In this document: piece after piece, positions 36,171 through 45,729 of the stretch
Position numbering within the stretch: the first letter of the stretch is position 1
Layout of the letters: each line of letters starts with the position of its first letter
Origin: Fibrella forsythiae
GTDB taxonomy: Bacteria > Bacteroidota > Bacteroidia > Cytophagales > Spirosomataceae
Assembly (NCBI RefSeq): GCF_017353175.1
Contig: NZ_JAFMYW010000005.1
Location: forward strand, 372,001 to 436,000
DNA: 64,000 nucleotides
Direction of reading: 5' to 3'
Translations under genes and position numbers: made by a program
Notes under the pieces: generated by a model
The model's database searches: none
What the model saw: the letters and a program-made list of their open reading frames with translations, nothing else
Told to the model about the DNA's origin: nothing

Positions 36171-38318
36171 ATGATTAACTACACCGTAGAGCAGAACATT
36201 GCCATCATCCGCTGGAATATGACCAGTAGCCCGATGAATGTGCTCAACGACGAGTCTATCCCTCAATTCGAGGAAGCGCTCCGTAAAGCCTATGCCGACG
36301 AAGGAATAAAGGGCATTATCATCACCTCCGATAAGCCGGAATTTATAGCTGGTGCCGATCTGAAAATGATTCTTCGCAATAACGATCAGCCGCCCGCTGA
36401 GATGCTGAAGATATCGGCCGACCTGAACCGGATATTCAGGCGGATGGAAACCAATGGCAAACCAATTGTGGCGGCTATCAACGGTACGGCGTTGGGCGGC
36501 GGCTATGAAGTCTGTCTTGCCTGCCATCACCGCGTTGCGCTCAGTAATCCGAAAACACTGATTGGCCTGGTTGAGGTGACGATCGGTCTGTTGCCGGGTG
36601 GAGGCGGTACGCAGCGCCTGCCCCGCATGATCGGTATGCAGGCCGCCCTGCCATTGCTGGTTGAAGGCCGGAAGATGAACGTACCTGATGCGCTGAAGAA
36701 CGGCCTGATCGACGACGTAGCCGAAACACCAACTACGCTGATAGATAAGGCACGTGCCTGGATTCTGGCCAATCCGCAGCCGATTAAACCGTGGGACCAG
36801 ATCGATAAAAAGACTGGTAAAATCGTGGCGCGTGACGCCTTCAAGGTGCCGGGCGGGAATGTACAGAGCTCCATTGGCGCGCAAACCTTTGCGGCGGGAA
36901 CGGCCATGCTGATGGAGAAAACCAAAGGTAATTACCCTGCCCCACTGGCCATTATGTCGTGCGTTTACGAAGGGCTGCAGGTCAATATAGACCGGGCATT
37001 GATGATCGAAGGCCGGTACTTCGTAAAAGTAGCAACCTCAAAAGTGGCCAAGAACCTGATCGGGACCATGTTCCTGGGTATGAACGAAGCCAACAAAGGA
37101 GCCAGCCGCCCGAAAGACCAGCCCAAAACGGACGTGAAGAAAGTTGGTATTCTGGGCGCGGGTATGATGGGGGCAGGTATCGCCTACGTATCGGCCCTGG
37201 CGGGGATTGAGGTCGTGCTGAAAGACGTATCGGCTGAAGGGGCTGAGAAAGGAAAAGACTACACGCGGAGCCTGCTCAAAAAAGGCGTTGACCGCGGCAA
37301 GGTTGATCCAACGACGGTCGATACGACGCTGAACCGGATAAAGGCAACAGCCGACATAGCTGACTTGCAGGGTTGCGACCTGATCATCGAAGCCGTATTC
37401 GAGAAGCAGGAGTTGAAAGCGGTCGTTACAAAAGAGGCCGAACCGATGCTGGCTTCGGGTGGGGTTTTCGGCTCGAATACATCAACGTTACCCATCACGG
37501 GCCTGGCCGAAGCCTCAGCGAGTCCGGCAAATTTCATTGGTATTCATTTCTTCTCACCCGTGGATAAGATGATGCTGGTAGAGCTCATCATGGGCAAACA
37601 GACTTCCGACCACGCACTGGCCGTGGCGATGGATTACACCCGGAAGATTCGGAAAACGCCCATCGTGGTTAATGACAGCCGGGGCTTTTATACGTCGCGC
37701 TGCTTCGGTACCTACACATCTGAAGGCATGGAACTCCTGCGCGATGGCGTAAACCCGATTTTGATCGAAAACGCGGGTAAAGATGCCGGTATGCCCGTTG
37801 GGCCGCTGGCCGTGCACGACGAAGTGGCGCTGGACCTGAGCCTGAAAGTGATGACCGAATCTATAAAGGCCGGGGTTATGAACGCCAACGAACCAACGTA
37901 CCTGATGGTTCAGCGACTGAATGAACTGGGCCGGACTGGCAAAAAGGCCAAAGCCGGTTTCTACGATTATCCAGAGGGAGCCCCCAAGCATCTCTGGGCT
38001 GGCCTGACCGAGTTGTTCCCTCTGGCTGATCAGCAACCAAACCTCGATGAAGTGAAAACGCGCCTGCTATACCGGCAGGCTATCGAAGCCGTTCGATGTG
38101 TCGAAGAGAACGTCGTTCGCACAAAACTCGACGCTGACCTTGGCTCTATTCTGGCCTGGGGCTTTCCGGCATACACCGGTGGTGCGCTCTCTTTCGTTGA
38201 TTTCGTTGGCGTAGGTACGTTCGTTGCCACCTGCGACCGGCTGGCCGATCAGTATGGCGAGCGCTTCCGCCCAACGGAAGCGCTACGGAAACGCGCCGAA
38301 GCAACAGTAACGGCATAA
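36171..38318 (+). CDS. fadJ: Bifunctional enoyl-CoA hydratase/3-hydroxyacyl-CoA dehydrogenase
   Basis: 715 residues. The N-terminal crotonase domain has SPMNVLND, IAGADLKMILR and the oxyanion/catalytic stretch LGGGYEVCLACHHRVAL with LVEVTIGLLPGGGGTQRLPR (both Glu present). The NAD-binding domain starts near residue 325 with VGILGAGMMGAGIAYVSALA, followed by IGIHFFSPVDKMMLVELI and two 6-phosphogluconate-dehydrogenase-like C-terminal domains. It performs the hydration and oxidation steps before the thiolase upstream. A hairpin terminator follows. Confidence 0.96.
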   Translation: MINYTVEQNIAIIRWNMTSSPMNVLNDESIPQFEEALRKAYADEGIKGIIITSDKPEFIAGADLKMILRNNDQPPAEMLKISADLNRIFRRMETNGKPIVAAINGTALGGGYEVCLACHHRVALSNPKTLIGLVEVTIGLLPGGGGTQRLPRMIGMQAALPLLVEGRKMNVPDALKNGLIDDVAETPTTLIDKARAWILANPQPIKPWDQIDKKTGKIVARDAFKVPGGNVQSSIGAQTFAAGTAMLMEKTKGNYPAPLAIMSCVYEGLQVNIDRALMIEGRYFVKVATSKVAKNLIGTMFLGMNEANKGASRPKDQPKTDVKKVGILGAGMMGAGIAYVSALAGIEVVLKDVSAEGAEKGKDYTRSLLKKGVDRGKVDPTTVDTTLNRIKATADIADLQGCDLIIEAVFEKQELKAVVTKEAEPMLASGGVFGSNTSTLPITGLAEASASPANFIGIHFFSPVDKMMLVELIMGKQTSDHALAVAMDYTRKIRKTPIVVNDSRGFYTSRCFGTYTSEGMELLRDGVNPILIENAGKDAGMPVGPLAVHDEVALDLSLKVMTESIKAGVMNANEPTYLMVQRLNELGRTGKKAKAGFYDYPEGAPKHLWAGLTELFPLADQQPNLDEVKTRLLYRQAIEAVRCVEENVVRTKLDADLGSILAWGFPAYTGGALSFVDFVGVGTFVATCDRLADQYGERFRPTEALRKRAEATVTA

Positions 38319-38328
38319 CCGTTCGATT

Positions 38329-38361
38329 TTTTTGTCATCCTGCCTGGCAGGATGACAAAAA
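38329..38361. terminator. Bidirectional terminator between fadJ and the metalloprotease
   Basis: TTTTTGTCATCCTGCC and its complement meet with almost no loop, flanked by T-runs on both strands. It sits 10 bases after the fadJ stop and 5 bases beyond the convergent metalloprotease stop. Confidence 0.85.
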
Positions 38362-38365
38362 GTAC

Positions 38366-40837
38366 TTACTTGATCAGCACAACGTTTGCTACCGAAGTGC
38401 CAAATTTTAAGCGGCTGTTTGTCTGATAGTTGAGCTGCCCTGTAAGAATTAATGATCCTGCGTTGCCTGTATAATTGGCTGGTATGGTCACCGTGTGCCC
38501 GGCAGCAATAAGGAGCGGCGTAACGGCCGTAGGCACCCGCTGGCACGACCAAACGCCGGGGTCGTCCCAGCTACCGCTGTGTAATGAAACCATGTTGGGT
38601 GCAACGGCAACGGTTGCCTGCTGACTCACACTGCAGCCGGGCAGGTTACAGGTAGCGGTATAACTCGTTGTTTGTGTTGGATTAACGATAATCGACGTAC
38701 CTGAGCCATTGCCTGGTAACCAGGCCACCGTACCCGTACAGTTTGGTACAGTCAGGGTGGCGCTTTGCTGGCAGGTAATGGCCGTGGCCGACATCGTTAT
38801 GGCCGGAACAGGCGGGCAGCCCGAGTCGATGTAGACCAGATAATCTTCTGCTTCGCCATAGGTCAGGACCTCGCAGGCTACGTTGACCGATGAGCTAAAC
38901 TGGTTCCGAATACGCATCCGGTAAGTGACGCCTGCCTCTACCGTTGCCGGAATGGTCAGCGAACCGGAAACGGGTACTTTAAGGCCCGCTGTTGTGCCGA
39001 ATATCCGTTCAGAATCATCGAACTCGTAGTTCTGATCAAAGTCGATCCAGATTGCGATCTGTTGCGCATTGTTGTAACCCAGAAACTCAACGGTAAATGA
39101 GTTTGAAACGGTCTTAGACAGCGTGGCTACCGGCGTAGAATAGTACACATAATGCGAAGGCGAACAGCCTGAATTGGTACTCAGTACTGTTCCGTTCATG
39201 ACAACTCGCTTAAGACCAATAGCATACGTACATCCGTTATCTGAATAGAGCGGGGTGCAATAAACAGGTGCACCGGTTGTGAAGCTTGCTGCCGCCGAGT
39301 AGCTGCCCGAGCATTCGCCCGTTACGCGCCAGTCATAGCTGGTGTTTGGCTGCAAACCCGTCAGCTTGTATTGCGGCCCGGTGATGGGGCCAACCGTGCT
39401 CCAGCTGGCAGCGCCCGTAGTGCGATACTGGACAGTGAACTGAGTGCTGCCTGAATTGGATATCCAGTAAAGTACCGTGCTGGTAGCCAGGGCGCTCTTG
39501 GTTCCCAGGCTTACCGGCGCATCAGATGCGGTTGGAATACAGATATTGCTGGTTACCCGGCTCCGGATCAGATTACCTGGCAGTGTGCCGAACCCGTTCG
39601 ACAGGTTGATGCCGGTACTGGTGAGGTGGCAGTAGCTCATAACGGTTCCTCCGTTGACCGGTGCCGGGCCAGGGGCGCACCCACCTTCTGTTGTATAACA
39701 GTTATCGAGCGCACCACCCGGCCATGAGCAGCTTTGCGTGTGAGGAGAACCAAAATTGTGCCCCATCTCGTGCGAAATGACCATCACCTCCCAGGAATAG
39801 TTCGGAAAATCGGTATAGGTTGTCGACAGGCTGCCACTTACACCGTATTTGTAGGTAGAGGAGCAAAGAACATCCAGATAGGCAACGCCCCCCCCCAGTG
39901 ATCGGCCCGACAGAAAGTGAGCAAGTTGATGGCTGATACCCGGCGGTGGACTGGTATTTTGATTGACCCGAAAGGCACCCAGTATATCACCGGTCGATGT
40001 TAAGCTCACGTACGGATCCGCTTCTGTCCAGATTTTGATGCCCGCAATCCGGATGGCAATGTTTTCCCTGTTGTAGACCATCGCCACCTGATTAAACAAT
40101 GCAGTCACATAATTGGTGGTCTGGAGTACACTTGAGCCGTTCTTCGTATACAGGTCAAAGTCGACCTCCAGATAGACGTTCACCACTTTGCAACCGATCG
40201 ACTGGGGTGCCTGCGCCGCCTGCGCTCGTCCGCCTGTATTGACCGGAATGGCGTCGCAGGTAAATGCCTTTTGAGGTGCCGAAAGCGTATTATCGCTGTA
40301 GAATATATAGCTGTTGGGCGTGCGGGTCAGGCGACTGATAACACGGTTGCCGGTTTTGTCAGAAACAATACCCGACAGTTCACCATCGGTAATGCTGATT
40401 GCCACCAGGGATTTTTCGTCGCCTTTAATAAAGCCCTGATAGAATACCCCCCGGTAAAGCGGTGCGTCCACTGTGCCGGCAGACGTACCCAGCAGTAGTT
40501 TGCTCCCCGGCGAAAATAAGTCTACTGACACCAGCTCAAGATCAACAGGGCCCGTTGCCGTTGGTACTGAGAAAGCGAGCGCATCCGGGCGTTCATTGGC
40601 AATATGGGTCAATTGCTCCGCATCAATCAGCAGGGATGTTGGCGGTTTGGTAGGTACAAAAGCCGCCCCCTGATAAGCTGACGAATCGGTCAGGCGAAAA
40701 AGTGGAAATTCCTTTACAGTTGCTTCGCGTCTTGCCTGACCGATAAGTTGCTGCAACTGGTTTGGCGGGAGCGTTTGACCAGGCAGAAGGGTAGTAACTA
40801 GTAATAAAGCCAGGCTAAGTATGTACCGTTTCCTCAT
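38366..40837 (-). CDS. Secreted reprolysin-like metalloprotease with Fn3 and GEVED domains
   Basis: 823 residues. Signal peptide (about 1-20), propeptide-like region, then a metzincin domain with VISHEMGHNFGSPHTQ (three His zinc ligands; the following Asp of adamalysins is Thr) and a later VMSYC Met-turn. A fibronectin type III repeat (about 440-525), a GEVED-type domain (IWIDFDQNYEFDDSERIFG ... YGEAEDYLVYID) and a PKD/G8-like end follow. No type A T9SS C-terminal signal is obvious; the last residues are NVVLIK. Probably an extracellular endoprotease. Confidence 0.9.
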   Translation of the reverse strand: MRKRYILSLALLLVTTLLPGQTLPPNQLQQLIGQARREATVKEFPLFRLTDSSAYQGAAFVPTKPPTSLLIDAEQLTHIANERPDALAFSVPTATGPVDLELVSVDLFSPGSKLLLGTSAGTVDAPLYRGVFYQGFIKGDEKSLVAISITDGELSGIVSDKTGNRVISRLTRTPNSYIFYSDNTLSAPQKAFTCDAIPVNTGGRAQAAQAPQSIGCKVVNVYLEVDFDLYTKNGSSVLQTTNYVTALFNQVAMVYNRENIAIRIAGIKIWTEADPYVSLTSTGDILGAFRVNQNTSPPPGISHQLAHFLSGRSLGGGVAYLDVLCSSTYKYGVSGSLSTTYTDFPNYSWEVMVISHEMGHNFGSPHTQSCSWPGGALDNCYTTEGGCAPGPAPVNGGTVMSYCHLTSTGINLSNGFGTLPGNLIRSRVTSNICIPTASDAPVSLGTKSALATSTVLYWISNSGSTQFTVQYRTTGAASWSTVGPITGPQYKLTGLQPNTSYDWRVTGECSGSYSAAASFTTGAPVYCTPLYSDNGCTYAIGLKRVVMNGTVLSTNSGCSPSHYVYYSTPVATLSKTVSNSFTVEFLGYNNAQQIAIWIDFDQNYEFDDSERIFGTTAGLKVPVSGSLTIPATVEAGVTYRMRIRNQFSSSVNVACEVLTYGEAEDYLVYIDSGCPPVPAITMSATAITCQQSATLTVPNCTGTVAWLPGNGSGTSIIVNPTQTTSYTATCNLPGCSVSQQATVAVAPNMVSLHSGSWDDPGVWSCQRVPTAVTPLLIAAGHTVTIPANYTGNAGSLILTGQLNYQTNSRLKFGTSVANVVLIK

Positions 40838-41089
40838 GTATTCTCTGCTATAATAACCTTATGAATCAACATAATGTAATGTTACGCATTAGAGGGCAAT
40901 ACTTAGTAGAACTAACTAACAAGAAAGTGAAATTTGTATTTACATAGATTGTCTATAGGTGAACATAAGCATACTGGCTCCATCCCGCTTCCGGTCTGGT
41001 AGCAGGTACGTGTCATTTTCCTGAAATGGTCTGATTAACAGTGTACTATCGGTGCAGACGGCATACTGACAGGTAAGTCAGTGGCTTGG

Positions 41090-42502
41090 CTATTTGGCTT
41101 CGCTGGCTATGGGGCGCTCGTAGGTTCGGTTTACGTCTTCGAGAAACTTACCCGTTACCCAGCCGATATCCGAGTCGCGGATAAATACCAGTCGCTTGGG
41201 CGTTGCCGTGCTGTCATACGCCCGTACAACGGCTTCGAGCCACAAGGCACCGGCAATGATCTGTTTCTCGTTGAACTGGCTCTGAACATTAGCGATATCT
41301 TTCTCCGCTTTTTGCCGAATGGCTGCATCGGTCAGGTCAGTCATATCAGGATGGAGCAACGCCTGATAGTTGGTCAGCGCCAGGCGCTTGAATCTTTCTA
41401 CGTCAGATGTTGTCAGCGGAATGGCAGTCAGGCCGGCTTTTTCGGGGTGCAGGTACGTTACCATAGCCCAGGCAATACCCCCGCCGAAGCCTACTGTCCG
41501 GCGCTGTTGCAACCCGGTCAATTCGGCATTGGCTACGGCTCTGAGCGTGGTGTCGGCAATGGCTTTTATAACCCGCTGCGCTTCCTGCCGGTACTGGTCA
41601 ATGGGCATCGACCGATCCTTATCGATCAGGGTTGGCAGTGATTTGGTGCCAAACGGGAAGCTCACCGCGTGGAACGTCCGGTTATCGTCGTAATAACCGC
41701 CTTTCGTATTACCGCTGCCAATGTCCATGCACGAAGTAGATGTCCACATCTTGCGTGGAATAGCCCCAACCGTGTAGAGTTCGGCCTCGCGCGCTGCTGT
41801 TAGCAGGGTGTCGCAGAACACTCCCTTGGGCAGTTCGGCCGACAGTAGATCATACAGTTTCCGGCGGAGGCCCGGCTGCTTGCCAAGCCCGTCGTTGATG
41901 CCACTGCTAAACGCCACGTATACGCGCTCGCCCGGAATATTGTGCCGCCGGATTGAGTCAACATAGGCGCGCAGAATGGCCTGACCTGCTTCAAACGATT
42001 GCGGGGTGCCAGAGATCAGGGTCACGTTGGGCGAATCGGGCTTCGACCGGATCGATTTGGTATAGAAGCCATCTTCGAGTTTTGTGCTGAAAATAGCCAG
42101 CTTGATACCCGACGAGCCAATGTCGATACCCGCGTATTCTTTCTTGCCGGTAACCCCATCAATCAGCTCATTCATTGCCATCTCACTGGCGGTATATTTC
42201 AGCAGTTTATAGATCAGCTGCGCTTTCTGGTAGTACCGGATCGCCTCCACGCTTTTTTCCTGGTCGGCATAGGCCAGACCCATATTTTCGTAGGTAACGG
42301 CTTCCCAGTAGAGGTCTTTTCCCTGAACAACCGGCAGTGCCCTCAGCAGCAAGTCAATTGCCTGCTGGGGTTTATCAACTTCCCGAAGCGTATTGCCGAG
42401 TTTGATAAATTGAATGGCCGCCGCTGTGTTCGGTGCGGGTTGGGCCCAACCCCACAAAGACAGACTGCCAAAGAGCAGGAGAAGAAGAACCTGTTTTTTC
42501 AT
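41090..42502 (-). CDS. Exported TPR protein fused to an ASKHA (exopolyphosphatase-like) domain
   Basis: 470 residues. A clear signal peptide (MKKQVLLLLLFGSLSLWGWA-Q) precedes two to three TPR units (IQFIKLGNTLREVDKPQQAI, YENMGLAYADQEKSVEAIRY). From about residue 110 an actin/Hsp70/sugar-kinase-like fold appears: phosphate-1 AGIDIGSSGIKLAIFS, phosphate-2 CMDIGSGNTKGGYY, adenosine-type GFGGGIAWAM. Ppx/GppA enzymes are the nearest known relatives. The signal peptide puts an ATP-type fold outside the cytoplasm. ATG 42502 is used; one 24 bases upstream would hide the signal peptide. Confidence 0.8.
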   Translation of the reverse strand: MKKQVLLLLLFGSLSLWGWAQPAPNTAAAIQFIKLGNTLREVDKPQQAIDLLLRALPVVQGKDLYWEAVTYENMGLAYADQEKSVEAIRYYQKAQLIYKLLKYTASEMAMNELIDGVTGKKEYAGIDIGSSGIKLAIFSTKLEDGFYTKSIRSKPDSPNVTLISGTPQSFEAGQAILRAYVDSIRRHNIPGERVYVAFSSGINDGLGKQPGLRRKLYDLLSAELPKGVFCDTLLTAAREAELYTVGAIPRKMWTSTSCMDIGSGNTKGGYYDDNRTFHAVSFPFGTKSLPTLIDKDRSMPIDQYRQEAQRVIKAIADTTLRAVANAELTGLQQRRTVGFGGGIAWAMVTYLHPEKAGLTAIPLTTSDVERFKRLALTNYQALLHPDMTDLTDAAIRQKAEKDIANVQSQFNEKQIIAGALWLEAVVRAYDSTATPKRLVFIRDSDIGWVTGKFLEDVNRTYERPIASEAK

Positions 42503-42562
42503 AACGTTGACTAAAACGAAGCGCAATATACTATAGTAGCCTAATTCTATAGATGCTTCTCT

Positions 42563-44104
42563 TTATTTCAGCGCTTCCAGCTTACCGTCCCGGTCAACCG
42601 TACGAATGGCCGTAACCTGCTGACGGATAAGTGTCAGTGTTTCGCGCAGGGCCACGTTGCGGTTTGTCATCAGGTCGTCGTGGGTACGTTGCGCCGTAAA
42701 GTCAGGCTCGATTGTGAAGCCGTTGGCGTGGGCTTCGGCTACGGCGTGCGTCAGTTTTTTCAGCGGAATACGTACCTGAATGCGCGAATGCGGCAGCGTA
42801 ACGTACTTGAACTGACCGGCAAAATCGCCCCAGTAGGCCCCGCCGCTGGCTTCTCCAACAAACGTTCCCTGCCCGGCGTCGAGGGTTTTCGCCAATACCG
42901 ATGTAGCCGCCGAAAACGACGACCCGTTCATTAGTAGGTACAGATTGCCCCGGAAGGCCAGTCGCCGGTAGGGGCGGTAATGCCTGCTCACGGCCGCCCG
43001 GCTGGCAAATCCGCCCTGTCCGTCGCGCCGGTAGCGTAGTTTGAAATCCAGTACCGACAGCGGGTTCCAGCGGTTAACGAGTTCGGCGCGGGCGGCTGGT
43101 TTAATGTGCTCGCTTTGCATGATAGTAAAGGGCTTGCGCATCCAGAACTGCAATAGCCGCGCCGAGTTGAGCACCGCGCCGCCGCCGTTATCCTGTAAAT
43201 CGACCACCAGGTTCTCTACGCCCGTGGCTTTTATCTGCCGGAATGCCCGCTTCAACCGCTTTTTGAAGGCCCACTGAAACGGATCGAACGTTTTCGGATT
43301 CAGGAACGACGATACCCGTAACACCGACGTGTTCGACAGGGAATCGACAAGGCGAAGGCTCAAGTTAGGCTGGCGAAATTCGGAATTACGACCAAAATCA
43401 GCCTTGTATCGCTCAAGGAGCGTTTGCCGGAACGCGGCCGATACAATGCCCGCCACCCGCGTTTGCCGAATGGTAGAGTCGAGTGACCCATCTGGCCGGG
43501 CAAGCTGGTATTGAATCGTGACCGAGTCGACGGAGCCATACCAGGCGGCATAATAATCGGCAAACTGCATCATGCTCCAGTTATGGCGCCCCGTACTGTT
43601 ATCGCCGTCGGACCCTGACCGGTCGCCATCCATCAATTCGCGGTGTACGTCGATGATAGGCTGTCCCTGTACTGATAGCAGGCGTGTTCCCCGCCGGAGC
43701 GATGTATCGGCCGAAGCGTTGTGGCTGATAAAATAATCGTGAGCTACCTGCCTCACGTAGAACGGCACAAAGCGCGTGTCGCGATCAATAAAGCCCCGGC
43801 GGTGATTCAGGTTGGTGTGTCCGTCTTTCAAGCCGTTGAGGTAGGGGCTCAGGTGATGAAAAAAAGACAGGTAGTCTATTGGGCTATTAACCCGATTATA
43901 CAGCGAATCGAACAGCTGCTCCATGTCGGCATTCGGCGTATAATGACCCAGGCCGGGGTGATAAGCCCGAAGTTGCCGACGTAGGTAGAGTAGGTCGTCG
44001 TGCGCTTCGTCGGGAGAAAGAGTAAGTGATTGTGCTGCCAGCGGACCCGTCAGCAATACCAGCCAGGCAAAGGCCAGCCCGGCCATACGGAAAAGTACAG
44101 ACAT
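42563..44104 (-). CDS. S41 family C-terminal-processing-type peptidase
   Basis: 513 residues with signal peptide (ends near PLAAQ-S). The tail-specific protease fold is shown by GLKDGHTNLNHRRG, LVVDLQDNGGGAVLNSARLL and the Ser-containing LLMNGSSFSAATSVLAKTLD; a GEASGGAYWG segment follows. The Lys of the Ser-Lys dyad is the K in VLAKTL. A periplasmic serine protease or an eater of processed peptides; no PDZ domain is evident. It lies 60 bases upstream of the TPR-ASKHA gene on the same strand, so the two are probably co-transcribed. Confidence 0.88.
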   Translation of the reverse strand: MSVLFRMAGLAFAWLVLLTGPLAAQSLTLSPDEAHDDLLYLRRQLRAYHPGLGHYTPNADMEQLFDSLYNRVNSPIDYLSFFHHLSPYLNGLKDGHTNLNHRRGFIDRDTRFVPFYVRQVAHDYFISHNASADTSLRRGTRLLSVQGQPIIDVHRELMDGDRSGSDGDNSTGRHNWSMMQFADYYAAWYGSVDSVTIQYQLARPDGSLDSTIRQTRVAGIVSAAFRQTLLERYKADFGRNSEFRQPNLSLRLVDSLSNTSVLRVSSFLNPKTFDPFQWAFKKRLKRAFRQIKATGVENLVVDLQDNGGGAVLNSARLLQFWMRKPFTIMQSEHIKPAARAELVNRWNPLSVLDFKLRYRRDGQGGFASRAAVSRHYRPYRRLAFRGNLYLLMNGSSFSAATSVLAKTLDAGQGTFVGEASGGAYWGDFAGQFKYVTLPHSRIQVRIPLKKLTHAVAEAHANGFTIEPDFTAQRTHDDLMTNRNVALRETLTLIRQQVTAIRTVDRDGKLEALK

Positions 44105-44242
44105 AAGAAGGTTAGTACAAGAGTTTGCCGATAGGCTTAATTGTGTTACGAGCTGTTAATCTATCAACTTTGCATAGAAAAAGCAACTCATTGACAAACA
44201 ATCCGTAGCTTATTTGGTTACCGGCGGTTTTGGGGAAATAAA

Positions 44243-44354
44243 AGCGTAGGGCTTGGGCAAGGGGTATGAGGCTTGTGGTGTTGCTTTCGCGTCAGCAATA
44301 CGCTTGAGAAAGCAACACCACAAGCTCCATACCCCTTGCCCCAAGCCCTACGCT
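44243..44354. repeat. Very long hairpin (about 46-bp arms) before the fRMsr gene
   Basis: Arms 44243-44288 and 44308-44354 pair with about four differences (outer end AGCGTAGGGCTTGGG), loop about 19 bases. The inner GGTGTTGCTTTC module is shared with 26923-26978. It sits in a divergent gap, ends 19 bases before the start codon at 44373 and covers the place of the -33 box, so it cannot be a terminator of either neighbour. Confidence 0.9.
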
Positions 44355-44359
44355 ATTCC

Positions 44360-44367
44360 TACCTTTG
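44360..44367 (+). promoter_or_regulatory. -7 promoter element (TACCTTTG) abutting the fRMsr start
   Basis: An exact TAnnTTTG match that ends 5 bases before the ATG at 44373. Transcription would begin within one or two bases of the start codon, predicting a leaderless message. The -33 region lies inside the hairpin's right arm. Confidence 0.5.
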
Positions 44368-44372
44368 TCCAC

Positions 44373-44858
44373 ATGGCAGAAACACTTCATATTCCGCAAA
44401 CAGACAACCGGCAGGCTATATACGATAGTCTGATTCCGCAGATTGAAGCGCTTATTTCGGGCGAATCGGATCTGGTGGCCAATCTGGCCAACGTAGCGGC
44501 CGCCCTTCGGGAAGCATTCGGATTTTTCTGGGTTGGCTTTTACCTGGCCAAAGAGAATCAGTTAGTACTGGGTCCGTTCCAGGGGCCAATTGCCTGCACA
44601 CGCATTGCTTTCAACAAGGGCGTTTGCGGAGCGGCTTACACGCGTCGGGAAACCATACTGGTGCCCGATGTTGAGGCATTTCCGGGGCATATTGCCTGTA
44701 GCTCGGCGTCTAAATCAGAGGTGGTTGTTCCGGTCTTCAACCCGGCGGGCAACGTTATACTGGTGCTCGATGTAGACAGTGATCGCCTTAATGACTTCAG
44801 CGAAGTAGACGTGCAGGGCCTTGAAGCTGTAGGCCGGCTGATAGGAAAGGAGTTGTAG
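44373..44858 (+). CDS. Free methionine-(R)-sulfoxide reductase (GAF domain)
   Basis: 161 residues, a single GAF domain. It reduces free methionine-(R)-sulfoxide in the cytoplasm using a Cys relay. The three catalytic/resolving Cys are present at 75 (IACTRI), 85 (GVCGAA) and 109 (HIACSS), with the same spacing as Cys84, Cys94 and Cys118 of the E. coli enzyme. ATG 44373 is chosen; a longer frame runs upstream through the hairpin and is not credible. Confidence 0.92.
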   Translation: MAETLHIPQTDNRQAIYDSLIPQIEALISGESDLVANLANVAAALREAFGFFWVGFYLAKENQLVLGPFQGPIACTRIAFNKGVCGAAYTRRETILVPDVEAFPGHIACSSASKSEVVVPVFNPAGNVILVLDVDSDRLNDFSEVDVQGLEAVGRLIGKEL

Positions 44859-44862
44859 TATC

Positions 44863-44930
44863 GTATCGGGTTTCAGGTGCGCTGCTTCGTTACCATCCAA
44901 ATGCTAAACAGCACACCTGAAACCTGATAC
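44863..44930. terminator. Hairpin between convergent fRMsr and mnmD genes
   Basis: GTATCGGGTTTCAGGTGCGC (44863-44882) and the next two bases pair with CAGCACACCTGAAACCTGATAC (positions 44909-44930), two mismatches, 24-base loop. It fills the gap between two stop codons and probably works as a bidirectional terminator, though no long T-run follows. Confidence 0.7.
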
Positions 44931-44933
44931 TCA

Positions 44934-45593
44934 CTACATTTTTATTGCCCTGATAACCTCGCGTTTACGGGCCGGACCTACGTGCTTTTCAACGTCGAAC
45001 CCTGCATCGCGCAGATTGCGCTGTACGGCCGATTTTGAACAATAAGTGGTTAATGCACCACCGGGACGAAGCAGCGAAGCCATTTTCTGGAAAATTTCCA
45101 GTGTCCAGAGTTCGGGTTGGCCTTCGGGGGCAAACGCGTCGTAATACACCAGGTCGAACGTACCTACTGGCGGCAGGTCCTGAACGCGGGTGTTGTATTT
45201 GGTCAGTGTTAGTTCGGGAACAATTGGTGTGGGTAACCCCCACGGCGCTTCGTGCAGATCGGGCAGCCAGAAGGTGGTTAGTTCGTGATCATAATTCAGT
45301 TGACGTGCTTCCTCAACCGGAATCGGGAACGCTTCGACCGTTACATAATCGATCACCCGCTGGTGGCGCTTTGCCTCACGGATCGTCATCAGGGTGTTTA
45401 GGCCAGTGCCAAACCCCATTTCAAACACACGAACAGGTCCTTCCACCCGGTCGAAGGTGTAGAGTAATCCCAGTTCAATAAACACGCGATCTGACTCCTG
45501 GACGGCGCCATAGATAGAATGGTAGTGTTGCCCTACCTCCGCGTTGAATACCGAATGTGAACCATCGGCCGTTACCACCACTTGCGTATTCAT
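44934..45593 (-). CDS. mnmD: tRNA (mnm5s2U34)-methyltransferase MnmD
   Basis: 219 residues. SAM-dependent methyltransferase that completes mnm5s2U at the tRNA wobble base; it corresponds to the methyltransferase half of MnmC. The motif set is EVGQHYHSIYGAVQESDRVF at the N-terminus, VFEMGFGTGLNTL (SAM loop) and YYDAFAPEGQPELWTLEIF (catalytic D-A-F-A-P). The oxidase half of MnmC is absent, as in many non-proteobacteria. The ATG at 45593 is used; a TTG lies one codon upstream. Confidence 0.93.
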   Translation of the reverse strand: MNTQVVVTADGSHSVFNAEVGQHYHSIYGAVQESDRVFIELGLLYTFDRVEGPVRVFEMGFGTGLNTLMTIREAKRHQRVIDYVTVEAFPIPVEEARQLNYDHELTTFWLPDLHEAPWGLPTPIVPELTLTKYNTRVQDLPPVGTFDLVYYDAFAPEGQPELWTLEIFQKMASLLRPGGALTTYCSKSAVQRNLRDAGFDVEKHVGPARKREVIRAIKM

Positions 45594-45729
45594 CAAAACA
45601 TTCAGGCTTTTCGGCTAATTTCGCCATTGGCTACCGACATGACTAACCTGTATAAGCAGTTAAAGGGCGGCGGTGTTTTCCACAGCCTGTTTGTTAATCG
45701 TTAAACAGACTACAATTTCTTATAAAAAA

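Noticed and set aside
44253-44372. N-terminal extension of the methionine sulfoxide reductase
   Set aside because: It would be translated from the hairpin and carries no similarity; the promoter element lies after it.
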